Of a stretch of DNA of 64,000 bases, positions 27,307-36,139 are shown in pieces. How positions within the stretch are numbered: the stretch's first letter is position 1; every line of letters begins with the position of its first letter. A program made the position numbers and the translations under genes. The stretch comes from Cognatishimia sp. WU-CL00825 (GTDB lineage: Bacteria > Pseudomonadota > Alphaproteobacteria > Rhodobacterales > Rhodobacteraceae). The stretch covers positions 434,001-498,000 of the forward strand of contig NZ_BAABWX010000001.1 in the NCBI RefSeq assembly GCF_040364665.1. The letters are read 5' to 3'. The notes under the pieces were generated by a model, which did no database searches, was not told where the DNA came from, and worked only from the letters and a program-made list of their open reading frames with translations.

Positions 27307-27443
27307 TTTTTCTGCCTGTTTTTGACAACTTATCACGTCGTCTTTTTCCAATCGTTAATTAACTTGATGGGCAAAAGTAAGGCGTCTTGTTTTAAAGTCG
27401 GTGGGGCGTTACCTCTTGGGCACTATTTTGAACGGAGCGGAAT

Positions 27444-28031
27444 ATGTTTACTGGCATCATCACCGATATTGGCGAAGTGCGTTCGCTGGAGCAACGCGGC
27501 GATTTGCGGGCTCGGATTGCCTGCGCCTATGACACGTCAACCATTGATATGGGCGCATCAATTGCCAGCGACGGCGTGTGTTTGACTGTGATTGCTCTGG
27601 GTGATGATTGGTATGACGTCGAGATTTCGGCTGAGACCGTTTCCAAGACCAACCTGAGCAACTGGGTGGCTGGCAAACGCGTGAATTTGGAGCGTGCCTT
27701 GAAGGTGGGTGACGAATTGGGTGGGCATATCGTTTCGGGCCATGTGGATGGTGTGGCCAAGGTGGTTGCGATGATGGACGAAGGTGACAGCACGCGCGTC
27801 ACCCTGCGCGCGCCCAAGGCGTTGGCGCGGTTCATTGCTCCCAAGGGATCTGTGGCATTGAATGGCACATCGCTGACGGTTAACGACGTTGATGATTGTG
27901 AATTTGGCATCAACTTTATTCCACATACCAAGGAAATGACCACTTGGGGCGATGTTTCGGTGGGCGACGAGATTAATTTGGAAATTGACACGCTTGCGCG
28001 CTATGTGGCGCGGCTTGCTGAAATGAGCTGA
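27444..28031 (+). CDS. ribE: Riboflavin synthase alpha subunit
   Basis: This 195-residue enzyme dismutates two molecules of 6,7-dimethyl-8-ribityllumazine into riboflavin. It begins with the invariant MFTGII and contains two lumazine-binding barrels (ASDGVCLTV; LGGHIVSGHVDG; then GSVALNGTSLTVN in the second). No FMN riboswitch was seen upstream. It resumes the rib operon interrupted after ribD. Confidence 0.96.
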   Translation: MFTGIITDIGEVRSLEQRGDLRARIACAYDTSTIDMGASIASDGVCLTVIALGDDWYDVEISAETVSKTNLSNWVAGKRVNLERALKVGDELGGHIVSGHVDGVAKVVAMMDEGDSTRVTLRAPKALARFIAPKGSVALNGTSLTVNDVDDCEFGINFIPHTKEMTTWGDVSVGDEINLEIDTLARYVARLAEMS

Positions 28032-28183
28032 GGTGGCGTGAGACAGTTGAAATCCCTGGGTTTCTTTAGGAATTTCGCCTGATCTTCACGTGTTTCTTAC
28101 GCCATTCTTATGAAATTGCTCTACTGGTCATTTACCCGGGCTTGAGGTATTTGCAGGGGGCAATTTCTTAGAAAGGCCCGCAC

Positions 28184-29302
28184 ATGAGTTTTGCGACCCC
28201 CGGACCCGTCGAGGCTGCGCTGAAAGCCGCGATCAGTCCGATTGAAGATATCATCGAAGATGCTCGTCAGGGGCGGATGTATATACTTGTGGATCACGAA
28301 GATCGCGAAAACGAAGGGGACTTGGTTATTCCCGCCGGGTTTGCCACGCCGGATGCGGTGAATTTCATGGCAACCCATGGGCGTGGATTGATCTGTTTGA
28401 CGCTGCCAGCGGAACGCATTGATGAATTGGGCCTGCCTATGATGGCGATGCACAATTCATCGCGGCATGAAACGGCTTTTACAGTGTCCATCGAAGCCCG
28501 CGAAGGGGTGACCACCGGTATTTCTGCGTCAGACCGGGCGCTGACGGTGGCCACTGCGATCAATCCGCAAAACACCGCTGCTGATATTGCCACGCCGGGC
28601 CACGTGTTTCCGCTGCGCGCACGGCGCGGTGGCGTTTTGGTGCGCGCGGGTCACACCGAGGCAGGCTGTGACGTCAGCCGATTGGCAGGGCATTACCCGT
28701 CGTCGGTGATCTGCGAGATCATGAAAGAAGACGGCAGCATGGCGCGTTTGCCTGACCTTGTCGAATTCGCAAAAACCCATGGATTGAAGATCGGCACGAT
28801 CAGCGACCTGATCACCTATCGCTCAAAAAACGACAATCTGGTTGTGCAGACCGATCAGCGCAAGGTGGAGTCAGAGTTTGGTGGCAGCTGGGATATGCGG
28901 ATTTTCACCGACCAAACCCATGGGGTCGAACATGTTGCTTTGATCAAAGGCGACATCACAACTGATGAACCGGTATTGGTGCGCACCCATGCTTTGAAGG
29001 TGGAAAAAGACATGCTGGGTCTGGGTGCAAAACGCGCGGATGAAATGCGCTCTGCCATGGAAACTGTAGATCGGGTTGGACGCGGTGTGGTCTGCCTGTT
29101 CCGCTCGCCTAAGAACCGACTTTTTGAAGAAGATGATGATGGCCCGCGCACGGTCAAGCAGATTGGCATTGGGGCGCAGATCCTGAATAATCTTGGACTG
29201 ACCCGGTTGATCTTGCTGACCAATTCACCGCAGGCGGTCTATCTGGGTCTTGAAGCCTATGATCTGGAAATCGTTGATACACGTCCCATTGAAGTGGAGT
29301 AG
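28184..29302 (+). CDS. ribB: RibBX: 3,4-dihydroxy-2-butanone-4-phosphate synthase fused to a degenerate GTP cyclohydrolase II domain
   Basis: This is a 372-residue protein. Residues about 15-215 form an intact DHBP synthase: DHEDRENEGDLVIPA, THGRGLICL, GITTGISASDR-type block (here EGVTTGISASDRAL), and RAGHTEAGCDVSRLAG. The C-terminal part aligns with GTP cyclohydrolase II but lacks the three zinc Cys of the usual HSECLTGD...RCDCG region. Here it reads RTHALKVEKDMLGLGAKRAD. The domain is therefore not expected to open GTP, as in the RibBX class. A separate ribA is needed. It lies between ribE and ribH. Confidence 0.9.
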   Translation: MSFATPGPVEAALKAAISPIEDIIEDARQGRMYILVDHEDRENEGDLVIPAGFATPDAVNFMATHGRGLICLTLPAERIDELGLPMMAMHNSSRHETAFTVSIEAREGVTTGISASDRALTVATAINPQNTAADIATPGHVFPLRARRGGVLVRAGHTEAGCDVSRLAGHYPSSVICEIMKEDGSMARLPDLVEFAKTHGLKIGTISDLITYRSKNDNLVVQTDQRKVESEFGGSWDMRIFTDQTHGVEHVALIKGDITTDEPVLVRTHALKVEKDMLGLGAKRADEMRSAMETVDRVGRGVVCLFRSPKNRLFEEDDDGPRTVKQIGIGAQILNNLGLTRLILLTNSPQAVYLGLEAYDLEIVDTRPIEVE

Positions 29303-29307
29303 AGCCC

Positions 29308-29859
29308 ATGGCCGCTGCAGAACAACATTACATCATGCCACGGGCGGAATTTGACAAGGCCGTTAAGGTTTTGATTGTGGTTTCGCCTTATTACAAAGAT
29401 ATCGCTGACAATATGATTGCTGGTGCTGTGGCCGAGGTCGAAGCCTGTGGCGGCACATATGAGGTGGTCGAGGTGCCAGGGGCCTTGGAAATTCCAACTG
29501 CGATTGGAATGGCCGAAAATATGAGCAACTTTGACGCTTATGTGGCTTTGGGCTGTGTTATTCGCGGCGAGACAACCCATTACGATACGGTGTGCAATGA
29601 CAGCAGCCGCGCCATCCAACTGCTTGGTTTGCAAGGGCTTTGCATTGGCAATGGCATCCTGACAGTGGAAAACCGGCCCCAGGCAGAGGTGCGTGCGGAC
29701 CCGGCTGCGCAAAATAAAGGTGGTGGAGCCGCCGCTGCGGCCTTGCATCTGCTGGCGCTTTCGCGCAAATGGGGCGGCCCGCGTAAGGGAGTCGGATTTC
29801 TGCCGACTTCTGATGAGATCAAGATCGCGGGTGATAGCAAGGGCACACCGACCGCATGA
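29308..29859 (+). CDS. ribH: 6,7-dimethyl-8-ribityllumazine synthase
   Basis: The 183-residue enzyme condenses the RibB product with the RibD-pathway pyrimidine to give lumazine. Motifs are VVEVPGALEIPTAI, ALGCVIRGETTHYD and the late NRPQAEVRAD. It starts 5 nt after ribBX and overlaps nusB by 4 nt. The length is normal. Confidence 0.96.
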   Translation: MAAAEQHYIMPRAEFDKAVKVLIVVSPYYKDIADNMIAGAVAEVEACGGTYEVVEVPGALEIPTAIGMAENMSNFDAYVALGCVIRGETTHYDTVCNDSSRAIQLLGLQGLCIGNGILTVENRPQAEVRADPAAQNKGGGAAAAALHLLALSRKWGGPRKGVGFLPTSDEIKIAGDSKGTPTA

Positions 29860-30341
29860 CCTCTGAGACGAAATCCGGCCTTTCCGGCAACCAGAAACGC
29901 AAGATGAAATCCGCATCTCGGCTGTTTGCCGTGCAGGCGCTGTATCAGATGGAGCAATCTGGGCAGACCTTCGATCAGGTGCGGGTCGAGTTTTTGGACC
30001 ACCGTTTTGGTGAGGTTTTCGAAGACTATGAGATGCTTGAAGGCGACGTGGCGCTGTTTTCCAACCTGTTGCAAGAAGTTGTGAACAATCAAGCGCTGGT
30101 GGACCAGATGACAGACCGGGCGCTGGTGGCAAAATGGCCCTTAAAGCGGATCGACACAACATTGCGTGCTTTGTTCCGCGTGGCCGGGGCTGAACTGACC
30201 CAAATGGATACACCGCCAAAGGTGGTGATTGTCGAGTTTGTGCAGGTCGCGCAGGCGTTTTTTCCGGATGGCAAAGAAAGCAAGTTTGTGAATGGCGTGC
30301 TGGATCACATGGCGCGCGAGGCCAAACCAGAAGCGTTTTAG
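29856..30341 (+). CDS. nusB: Transcription antitermination factor NusB
   Basis: This 161-residue all-helical RNA-binding protein acts with NusE in rRNA antitermination. Typical blocks are SRLFAVQALYQMEQSG near the N-terminus and WPLKRIDTTLRALFRVAGAEL. It overlaps ribH by 4 nt (ATGA), the common ribH-nusB pairing, and ends the operon before a terminator. Confidence 0.96.
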   Translation: MTSETKSGLSGNQKRKMKSASRLFAVQALYQMEQSGQTFDQVRVEFLDHRFGEVFEDYEMLEGDVALFSNLLQEVVNNQALVDQMTDRALVAKWPLKRIDTTLRALFRVAGAELTQMDTPPKVVIVEFVQVAQAFFPDGKESKFVNGVLDHMAREAKPEAF

Positions 30342-30379
30342 TTCGATCGGTGGCAGATAGCGGTGAAAGTTGATTTTTA

Positions 30380-30418
30380 GCCCAGCCTACGCAAATCGTG
30401 GGGTGGGCGTTTTCTTTT
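30380..30418 (+). terminator. Rho-independent terminator of the rib-nusB operon
   Basis: A 12-bp stem with one mismatch and one G-U pair (30380-30391 with 30397-30408), a 5-nt loop, and GTTTTCTTTT after it. Confidence 0.85.
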
Positions 30419-30591
30419 GTAGATATTGACTGTGTTTCTGGATGAATTTGGCCTGTGTTTGGCGAATTCGCGCAGACGCGGCTTTTGCAAATTGCAATTA
30501 ATGAGAATTCTGGTATCAAAAGTCGAATTATTGGCCTGAGTCTATTGGCCATCCCACACTTCAGACACCTGCCACTAGAAAGCTCTTCACT

Positions 30592-32439
30592 ATGACTTGG
30601 CGTTTTGGGCGACCAGCGGATGAGGCTCCGCATATTGCACCTTCTGCATCTAAGGAAAAAATTGGCGCGCGGGCGCGTATGCGACGCATGATGCCTTTTT
30701 TAAACTGGACGCCGATGGTCAATCGCGAAACATTTCGCGCGGATGTGTTTGCCGGCATCACCAATGCAGCCATTGTGTTGCCCCAAGGCATTGCCTTTGC
30801 GGCCATAGCCGGGTTACCGCCACAATATGGTCTGTACACCGCGATGATCACCCCGGTGATTGCAGCGTTGTTTGGCAGCTCTTGGCATTTGGTGTCCGGC
30901 CCAACCACTGCGATTTCAGTGGTGATCTTTGCAACATTGTCAGAGCAATTTGTGCCGGGTTCTCCTGAGTTCATAGCCGCTGTGTTTAGCATCACTTTGT
31001 TGGCTGGTTTCTTTCAGCTTTGCTTGGGACTGGTGAACCTTGGGCAGCTTGTCAGCCTAGTGTCCCATTCGGTTATGGTCGGCTTTACGGCGGGGGCGGC
31101 CATTTTGATTTTCCTGAGCCAACTGCCTGGTTTCATAGGAAAATCACTGCCCAGGCCAGATGAATTATTTGAACTTGGCAAAGAACTTTGGCACGCTTTG
31201 CCGCATCTAAACCCCTATGTTCTGGCGGTGTCAATCACGACGTTGGTTGTGGCTGTTGTGGTGAAAAAACTGCGTCCGGTTTGGCCAAATTACTTGATTG
31301 CCTTGGTGGCTGGCAGCCTGTTGGCTTACGCATTGGATGCGGCCAATCACGGGGTGATTTTTGTGCAGGCGATTGAATCGGGCATCCCGCCGATTGCGGT
31401 GCCTGACATGTCGTTTGATATTGTGCGCAGTCTGTCGCAGGGGGCATTTGCCCTTGCTTTGATTGGCTTGCTTGAGGCCGTATCCATTGCACGGGCAATG
31501 TCGTTGCAATCCCATCAGTCGCTTGATTCCAATCAGGAAATTATTGGTCAGGGGCTTTCAAATATCGGCGGATCGTTCTTTTCTGCCTATATGGGGTCGG
31601 GGTCTTTTACGCGCAGTTCTTTGAACCTAGAAGCAGGGGCCAAGACGCCTTTGGCGGCGATTTTGGCAGCAGGATTTCTGCTGGTGATCTTGCTGCTGAT
31701 CAGCCCGCTGATAGTGTATATTCCCATCCCAGCCATGGCGGGTTTGATCATGTTGGTGGCCTGGAAGCTGATCGATATGAAAGAAATTAAACATATCCTG
31801 TCCACTAGCCCGTCGGAAACATCGATCTTTTTGATCACATTTGTTGTGGTGTTGTTGGTGGATCTGGAATTTGCGATCTACACGGGAGTCATCGTGTCTT
31901 TGGCGCTGTTTTTACGCCAGACCATGAAACCGGGCCTGCCGGTGAATGTGCCAAACGGCAAGCTTGAGGGGCGACCGTTTATGAGCCCGATCCATTGGAA
32001 ACTGCCGGAATGTCCACAGGCGATGTTCATTCGCGTGCAGGGACCGATGTATTTTGGCGCGGTAGAATACCTGGAGAAAGAATTTCGTCGGCTTGAACGG
32101 GAGCGCCCAGAACAAAAGCACTTGGCTTTGCTGGTGGATGGCTCGGTTGGCATCGATCTGGCTGGCGCTGAATGGTTGGTGGAAGAGAGCCGCAATCGCG
32201 ATGAGCTGGGTGGCAAGTTGTTTGTGGTTGGGCGCTATCCACCGCTGCGCAGGCAGATGGACCAATTCCACGTGACCAAGCTGATTGGAAAAGACCATAT
32301 TTTCCGGCGCAAACGCGAAATGCTGGAGACTTTGGTGCCTTCGCTGGATCCGGATATTTGTGCCAATTGCAAGCTGCGGGTGTTCTTGGAATGTGTTTCA
32401 CAGCCCAATAACGCGCTGAAGGATGATAAAGCCGCTTGA
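30592..32439 (+). CDS. SulP family anion transporter with STAS domain
   Basis: This 615-residue inner-membrane carrier has the SulP membrane domain (about residues 35-440, roughly 12-14 helices; LPQGIAFAAIAGLPPQYGLY, VSGPTTAIS, MGSGSFTRSSLN). A cytoplasmic C-terminal STAS domain (about 460-580) follows. SulP proteins move sulfate, bicarbonate or other anions, usually with Na+ or H+. The substrate cannot be read here. The C-terminus adds an unusual pair of cysteines (DICANCKLRVFLEC). The gene stands alone between the rib operon terminator and the convergent nad operon. Confidence 0.92.
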   Translation: MTWRFGRPADEAPHIAPSASKEKIGARARMRRMMPFLNWTPMVNRETFRADVFAGITNAAIVLPQGIAFAAIAGLPPQYGLYTAMITPVIAALFGSSWHLVSGPTTAISVVIFATLSEQFVPGSPEFIAAVFSITLLAGFFQLCLGLVNLGQLVSLVSHSVMVGFTAGAAILIFLSQLPGFIGKSLPRPDELFELGKELWHALPHLNPYVLAVSITTLVVAVVVKKLRPVWPNYLIALVAGSLLAYALDAANHGVIFVQAIESGIPPIAVPDMSFDIVRSLSQGAFALALIGLLEAVSIARAMSLQSHQSLDSNQEIIGQGLSNIGGSFFSAYMGSGSFTRSSLNLEAGAKTPLAAILAAGFLLVILLLISPLIVYIPIPAMAGLIMLVAWKLIDMKEIKHILSTSPSETSIFLITFVVVLLVDLEFAIYTGVIVSLALFLRQTMKPGLPVNVPNGKLEGRPFMSPIHWKLPECPQAMFIRVQGPMYFGAVEYLEKEFRRLERERPEQKHLALLVDGSVGIDLAGAEWLVEESRNRDELGGKLFVVGRYPPLRRQMDQFHVTKLIGKDHIFRRKREMLETLVPSLDPDICANCKLRVFLECVSQPNNALKDDKAA

Positions 32440-32459
32440 TTGGTAGGGCTAAGCTGTGT

Positions 32460-32477
32460 GCCGGGCTGAGGCCCGGC
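32460..32477. other. Hairpin between convergent sulP-type gene and nadC
   Basis: GCCGGGC pairs with GCCCGGC across TGAG. No T run follows on either strand, so any terminator role is uncertain. Confidence 0.4.
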
Positions 32478-32490
32478 CTAGGCCAATGTT

Positions 32491-33339
32491 CTAAAAATCC
32501 AAGCCCAGATCTATGGTTTTGGCGCTGTGGGTCAGTGCGCCGGACGAAATGTAATCGACGCCAGTTGCAGCAATTGAGGCGATGCGGTCGAGTTTGACGT
32601 TGCCGCTGGCCTCGGTTTTCATGCGTCCGTTGACGATTTTCACCGCTTGGCGCAGGTCGTCGTTGTTCATGTTGTCCAGCAGCACCACAGAGGCCCCGCC
32701 GACCTCTAGCACTTCTTGCAGTTGATCCAGACGGTCGACTTCGATTTCCACAGCCATCATGTGGCTGGCGTGTTGTTTGGTGGCTTCCAGAACCTGACGC
32801 ACTCCGCCTGCAGCGGCAATGTGGTTGTCTTTGATCATGATGGCGTCAGACAGCGAATAACGATGGTTGTGACCGCCGCCATGCAGTACTGCGAGTTTTT
32901 CCACAAGCCGCATGTTGGGTGTGGTTTTGCGGGTGCAAGTCACGCGGGCCTTGGTGCCCTTGGCCTGGGCGACAAATCCAGCGGTTTTGGTGGCAATCCC
33001 AGTCAGGCGGCCTGCGTAGTTCAGGGCCACACGTTCGCCAGACAGAATGGATGCGGCTTTGCCCTTGATGCTCATCAAGACATCGCCTTTTTTACAGGTT
33101 TGGCCATCTGCGATGTGCAGAGTGATTTCCAAAGAGGGATCGACAAGGCGAAAGGTAAGTGCCGCGACTTGCATGCCAGAGACGATGGCGTCTTGGCGGG
33201 CGTTCAGCTTGGCGTCATAAGTCACGTCGGCTGGAATGACCGCGCGGGTTGTCACGTCGCCATAGCTGCCCAAATCTTCGAGAAGCGCGCTGCGCACCAT
33301 CGGTTCAAGGATCAGGTCGGGGACGGTGGCAAAACTCAT
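32491..33339 (-). CDS. nadC: Nicotinate-nucleotide pyrophosphorylase (carboxylating), quinolinate phosphoribosyltransferase
   Basis: This 282-residue enzyme turns quinolinate and PRPP into nicotinate mononucleotide. Blocks seen are EDLGSYGDVTTRAVIPAD at the N-terminus, CTRKTTPNMRLVEKLAVLHG, and VEIEVDRLDQLQEVLEVGG. It overlaps nadB by 4 nt and is the last gene of the nadA-nadB-nadC operon on the minus strand. Confidence 0.97.
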   Translation of the reverse strand: MSFATVPDLILEPMVRSALLEDLGSYGDVTTRAVIPADVTYDAKLNARQDAIVSGMQVAALTFRLVDPSLEITLHIADGQTCKKGDVLMSIKGKAASILSGERVALNYAGRLTGIATKTAGFVAQAKGTKARVTCTRKTTPNMRLVEKLAVLHGGGHNHRYSLSDAIMIKDNHIAAAGGVRQVLEATKQHASHMMAVEIEVDRLDQLQEVLEVGGASVVLLDNMNNDDLRQAVKIVNGRMKTEASGNVKLDRIASIAATGVDYISSGALTHSAKTIDLGLDF

Positions 33340-34898
33340 GTCGTTTCCTTGAGAATGTCGTCGCGCAGGGTGATGGCCTCTGCATATGTCATCATAGAGC
33401 GTTTCCCGTCACCGGGCAGGGCGTCGGGGTAATCGGCGCGTTCATGTGCGCCGCGGCTTTCTTGGCGCATAAGCGCGCAGGCCGTGATCAGCGTGGCCGT
33501 GGCACACATGTTCAGAAAGCTGGGCGACGGGTCGCGGGTTTCGAGATTGGCGATGATGCGCAGCGCAGATTTCAAGCCTGCCTCGGTGCGGACAACGCCG
33601 ACATTGTCGGTCATGTTTTGGCGTAATTCTGCGACGACATCTGGAACCGGTGGCGTGCCATGGTCTGCAAAGTTCAGTTCTATTTCAGCGGATTGCACTT
33701 CAGAGTTCATCTCGGAAATGTCATCAGCACAGATACGGGCATAGACCAGGGCTTCGAGCAAGCCGTTGGAGGCCAGGCGGTTGGCCCCATGCAGGCCGGT
33801 GCTGCTGGCTTCACCGCAGACCCAAAGATTTCCTAGGCTGGAGCGGCCTTGAGTGTCTGTCTTGATGCCACCCATATGGTAATGTGCTGCGGCAGCAACT
33901 GGGATGGGGTCAATTGCCGGATCGATGCCGTTGCGGGCGCAGTATTCAGCAACTGAGATAAACTGGGTTTTGATGCTTTCGCCAAGGGCTGCGCGGGTAT
34001 CAAGCATAGGGCGCAGCCCAGCTTGGGATTGGGCATAGATCGCGCGGGCGACGATGTCACGCGGGGCAAGCTCTGCATCTGGATGCAGATCAGCCATAAA
34101 CCGTTCGCCATGTTTGTTAATCAGAATGGCACCTTCGCCGCGCAGGGCTTCGGTGGCCAAGGGGGCGGGGTCTTCGCCCACGTCCATGGCGGTGGGGTGG
34201 AATTGCACAAATTCTGCGTCAGCAATGATGGCACCCGCGCGGGCGGCCATGCCGATGACTTGGCCCCGAATACGTGGCGGATTTGTGGTAACGGCATAAA
34301 GCCCACCAGAACCGCCCCCTGCCAAAAGGTAAGCTGAACCGCGCAACATGATTGGCGCGGAACGGGTGTCGTCGCTTTCCTGAATGGTAATGCCGGTGAC
34401 CTTGCCATCTTTGGTGTCTAAGTTGACGGCCATGGTACCTTCGAGCACCTGAATACTTGGGGTATGGGCGACCTGTTCGATCAGGGCGGCCATGATTTGC
34501 GCACCGGCTTGGTCGCCTTTGACGCGGACGACGCGCGCAAAACTGTGGGCCGCTTCGCGTGACAGCACATAGCCACCGGTTTCGGTGCGATCAAAAGGTG
34601 TGCCCATGGTGGTCAGGTCAAGGATGTGTTCGCGGGCTTCTTGTGTCACCATTGCCGCCACCTGCGCATCTACAGTGCCTGCGCCTGCTTTGAGCGTATC
34701 AGTGGCGTGATTTTGCGGGCTGTCTTTGGCGTCCATCGCAGCGGCAACGCCACCCTGGGCCCAGGCAGAACTCGCGCCTTCGCCCAGTGGTTCCGGAGAG
34801 ATCATAACCACAGGCCGCGGTGCCAGTTTGAGCGCGGCATAGAGCGCGCCCATACCAGCGCCAACAATGACGATGCGATCGGTTTGGATCTCTTGCAT
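33336..34898 (-). CDS. nadB: L-aspartate oxidase
   Basis: This 520-residue FAD enzyme oxidises aspartate to iminoaspartate for quinolinate synthesis. The FAD fold is at the N-terminus (VIVGAGMGALYAALKL). Downstream are the conserved SSAWAQGGVAAA block, EFVQFHPTAM and HYHMGGI, then the helical C-terminal domain. The start is 6 nt after nadA's stop. It passes iminoaspartate to NadA. Confidence 0.96.
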   Translation of the reverse strand: MQEIQTDRIVIVGAGMGALYAALKLAPRPVVMISPEPLGEGASSAWAQGGVAAAMDAKDSPQNHATDTLKAGAGTVDAQVAAMVTQEAREHILDLTTMGTPFDRTETGGYVLSREAAHSFARVVRVKGDQAGAQIMAALIEQVAHTPSIQVLEGTMAVNLDTKDGKVTGITIQESDDTRSAPIMLRGSAYLLAGGGSGGLYAVTTNPPRIRGQVIGMAARAGAIIADAEFVQFHPTAMDVGEDPAPLATEALRGEGAILINKHGERFMADLHPDAELAPRDIVARAIYAQSQAGLRPMLDTRAALGESIKTQFISVAEYCARNGIDPAIDPIPVAAAAHYHMGGIKTDTQGRSSLGNLWVCGEASSTGLHGANRLASNGLLEALVYARICADDISEMNSEVQSAEIELNFADHGTPPVPDVVAELRQNMTDNVGVVRTEAGLKSALRIIANLETRDPSPSFLNMCATATLITACALMRQESRGAHERADYPDALPGDGKRSMMTYAEAITLRDDILKETT

Positions 34899-34904
34899 TT
34901 GGCG

Positions 34905-35975
34905 TTACAGGCCCAGTTTTTGTGACAGGTCAATCATGGCCTGCACAGAGAGTCGGGCTTTGGCGGCCATTTTTGCTTCGACTTCGACCTGATTTTCCAT
35001 GGTGTGCAGCACATAAAGAATTTTCTCGAGCGAGATTTTCTTCATGAAAGGGCACATATTGCAAGGCTTTGCGAAGTCAACTTCTGGCAACTCATCCGCA
35101 ATGTTTGAGGCCATAGAGCATTCGGTGACCAGCATCGCTTTGGCAGGCTTGTTGTCGTGTACCCATTTGATGATGCCTGAAGTCGATCCAGTGAAATCAG
35201 ATTCAGCCACAACTGCCGGTGTACATTCCGGGTGGGCAATGATTTTGACTTCTGGGTCATACTCGCGATAAGCGCGCAGGTCGTCGGCGGTATAAAGCTC
35301 GTGCACAATGCAGGAGCCTTCCCAGAAGACAACTTTCTTTTTGGATTGGTTGGCAACGTTTTGGGCCAGGAATTGGTCTGGCGTCATAATGACCGTGTCG
35401 CTTTCCATGGCATCCACAATTTGCACAGCGTTAGAGCTGGTGCAACAGATATCGGAGGCGGCTTTGACCTCGGCTGTGGTGTTCACATAGCTGACGACGG
35501 GGGCACCCGGGTATTTGGCGCGCATCTCTTCAACGCCTTCGGCTGTGATGCTTTCGGCCAAAGAACAACCGGCGGCCATGTCTGGCATCAGTACGGTTTT
35601 TTCCGGTGATAGGATTTTGCTGGTTTCGGCCATGAAGTGGACGCCGGCCTGCACAATCACGTCTGCTTCGACCTGTGTGGCTTTGATCGCCAGTTGCAGG
35701 CTGTCGCCGACAAAGTCAGACACGCCGTGGAAGATTTCGGGCGTCATATAGTTATGACCCAAAATCACCGCATTACGTTTGGCTTTCATTTCGGTGATGG
35801 CTTTGACGTAAGGCGCGTAAATGGCCCAGTCGGCCGGAGAAATCACCCGATCCATTTTTGCATAGATCTCTGACATCGAAGCCGCGAGATCGGGGTTCGG
35901 CGCAAGGTCATAGTGATCAGAAAGGGTAGAGCGAACATTGGTAAGATCGAGCAACAGACTGTTCCCTGTGTTCAA
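34905..35975 (-). CDS. nadA: Quinolinate synthase NadA
   Basis: This 356-residue [4Fe-4S] enzyme condenses iminoaspartate with dihydroxyacetone phosphate. The three cluster cysteines are recognisable in the contexts MAAGCSLAES, DICCTSSNAV and PCNMCPFM. It is the first gene of the nadABC operon. The 164-bp upstream gap has a weak CTGCTG/CAGCAG inverted repeat (35994-36018), but I recognise no known NAD-repressor site. Confidence 0.97.
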   Translation of the reverse strand: MNTGNSLLLDLTNVRSTLSDHYDLAPNPDLAASMSEIYAKMDRVISPADWAIYAPYVKAITEMKAKRNAVILGHNYMTPEIFHGVSDFVGDSLQLAIKATQVEADVIVQAGVHFMAETSKILSPEKTVLMPDMAAGCSLAESITAEGVEEMRAKYPGAPVVSYVNTTAEVKAASDICCTSSNAVQIVDAMESDTVIMTPDQFLAQNVANQSKKKVVFWEGSCIVHELYTADDLRAYREYDPEVKIIAHPECTPAVVAESDFTGSTSGIIKWVHDNKPAKAMLVTECSMASNIADELPEVDFAKPCNMCPFMKKISLEKILYVLHTMENQVEVEAKMAAKARLSVQAMIDLSQKLGL

Positions 35976-36139
35976 CGGTGAGACGCATTTACACTGCTGT
36001 CACAATATAGGCCAGCAGATGCAAGAAAAAATGGGGAACTTATACGAAAAATACCCGAAATGGTCAGGTTTTGGCACCAAAGCCAAGGTGTTAGCGCTTT
36101 AAAACTTGACCCATTGTTTCAATTTTCAGCGTGGATGGC

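Noticed and set aside
28032..28183. Possible FMN riboswitch upstream of ribBX (and upstream of ribE, 27307-27443)
   Set aside because: The conserved blocks of the FMN aptamer could not be found in either gap.
29257..30633. Long antisense frame (458 codons) over ribH and nusB
   Set aside because: It is a shadow of two confident genes, rich in low-complexity Pro/Arg/Ser.
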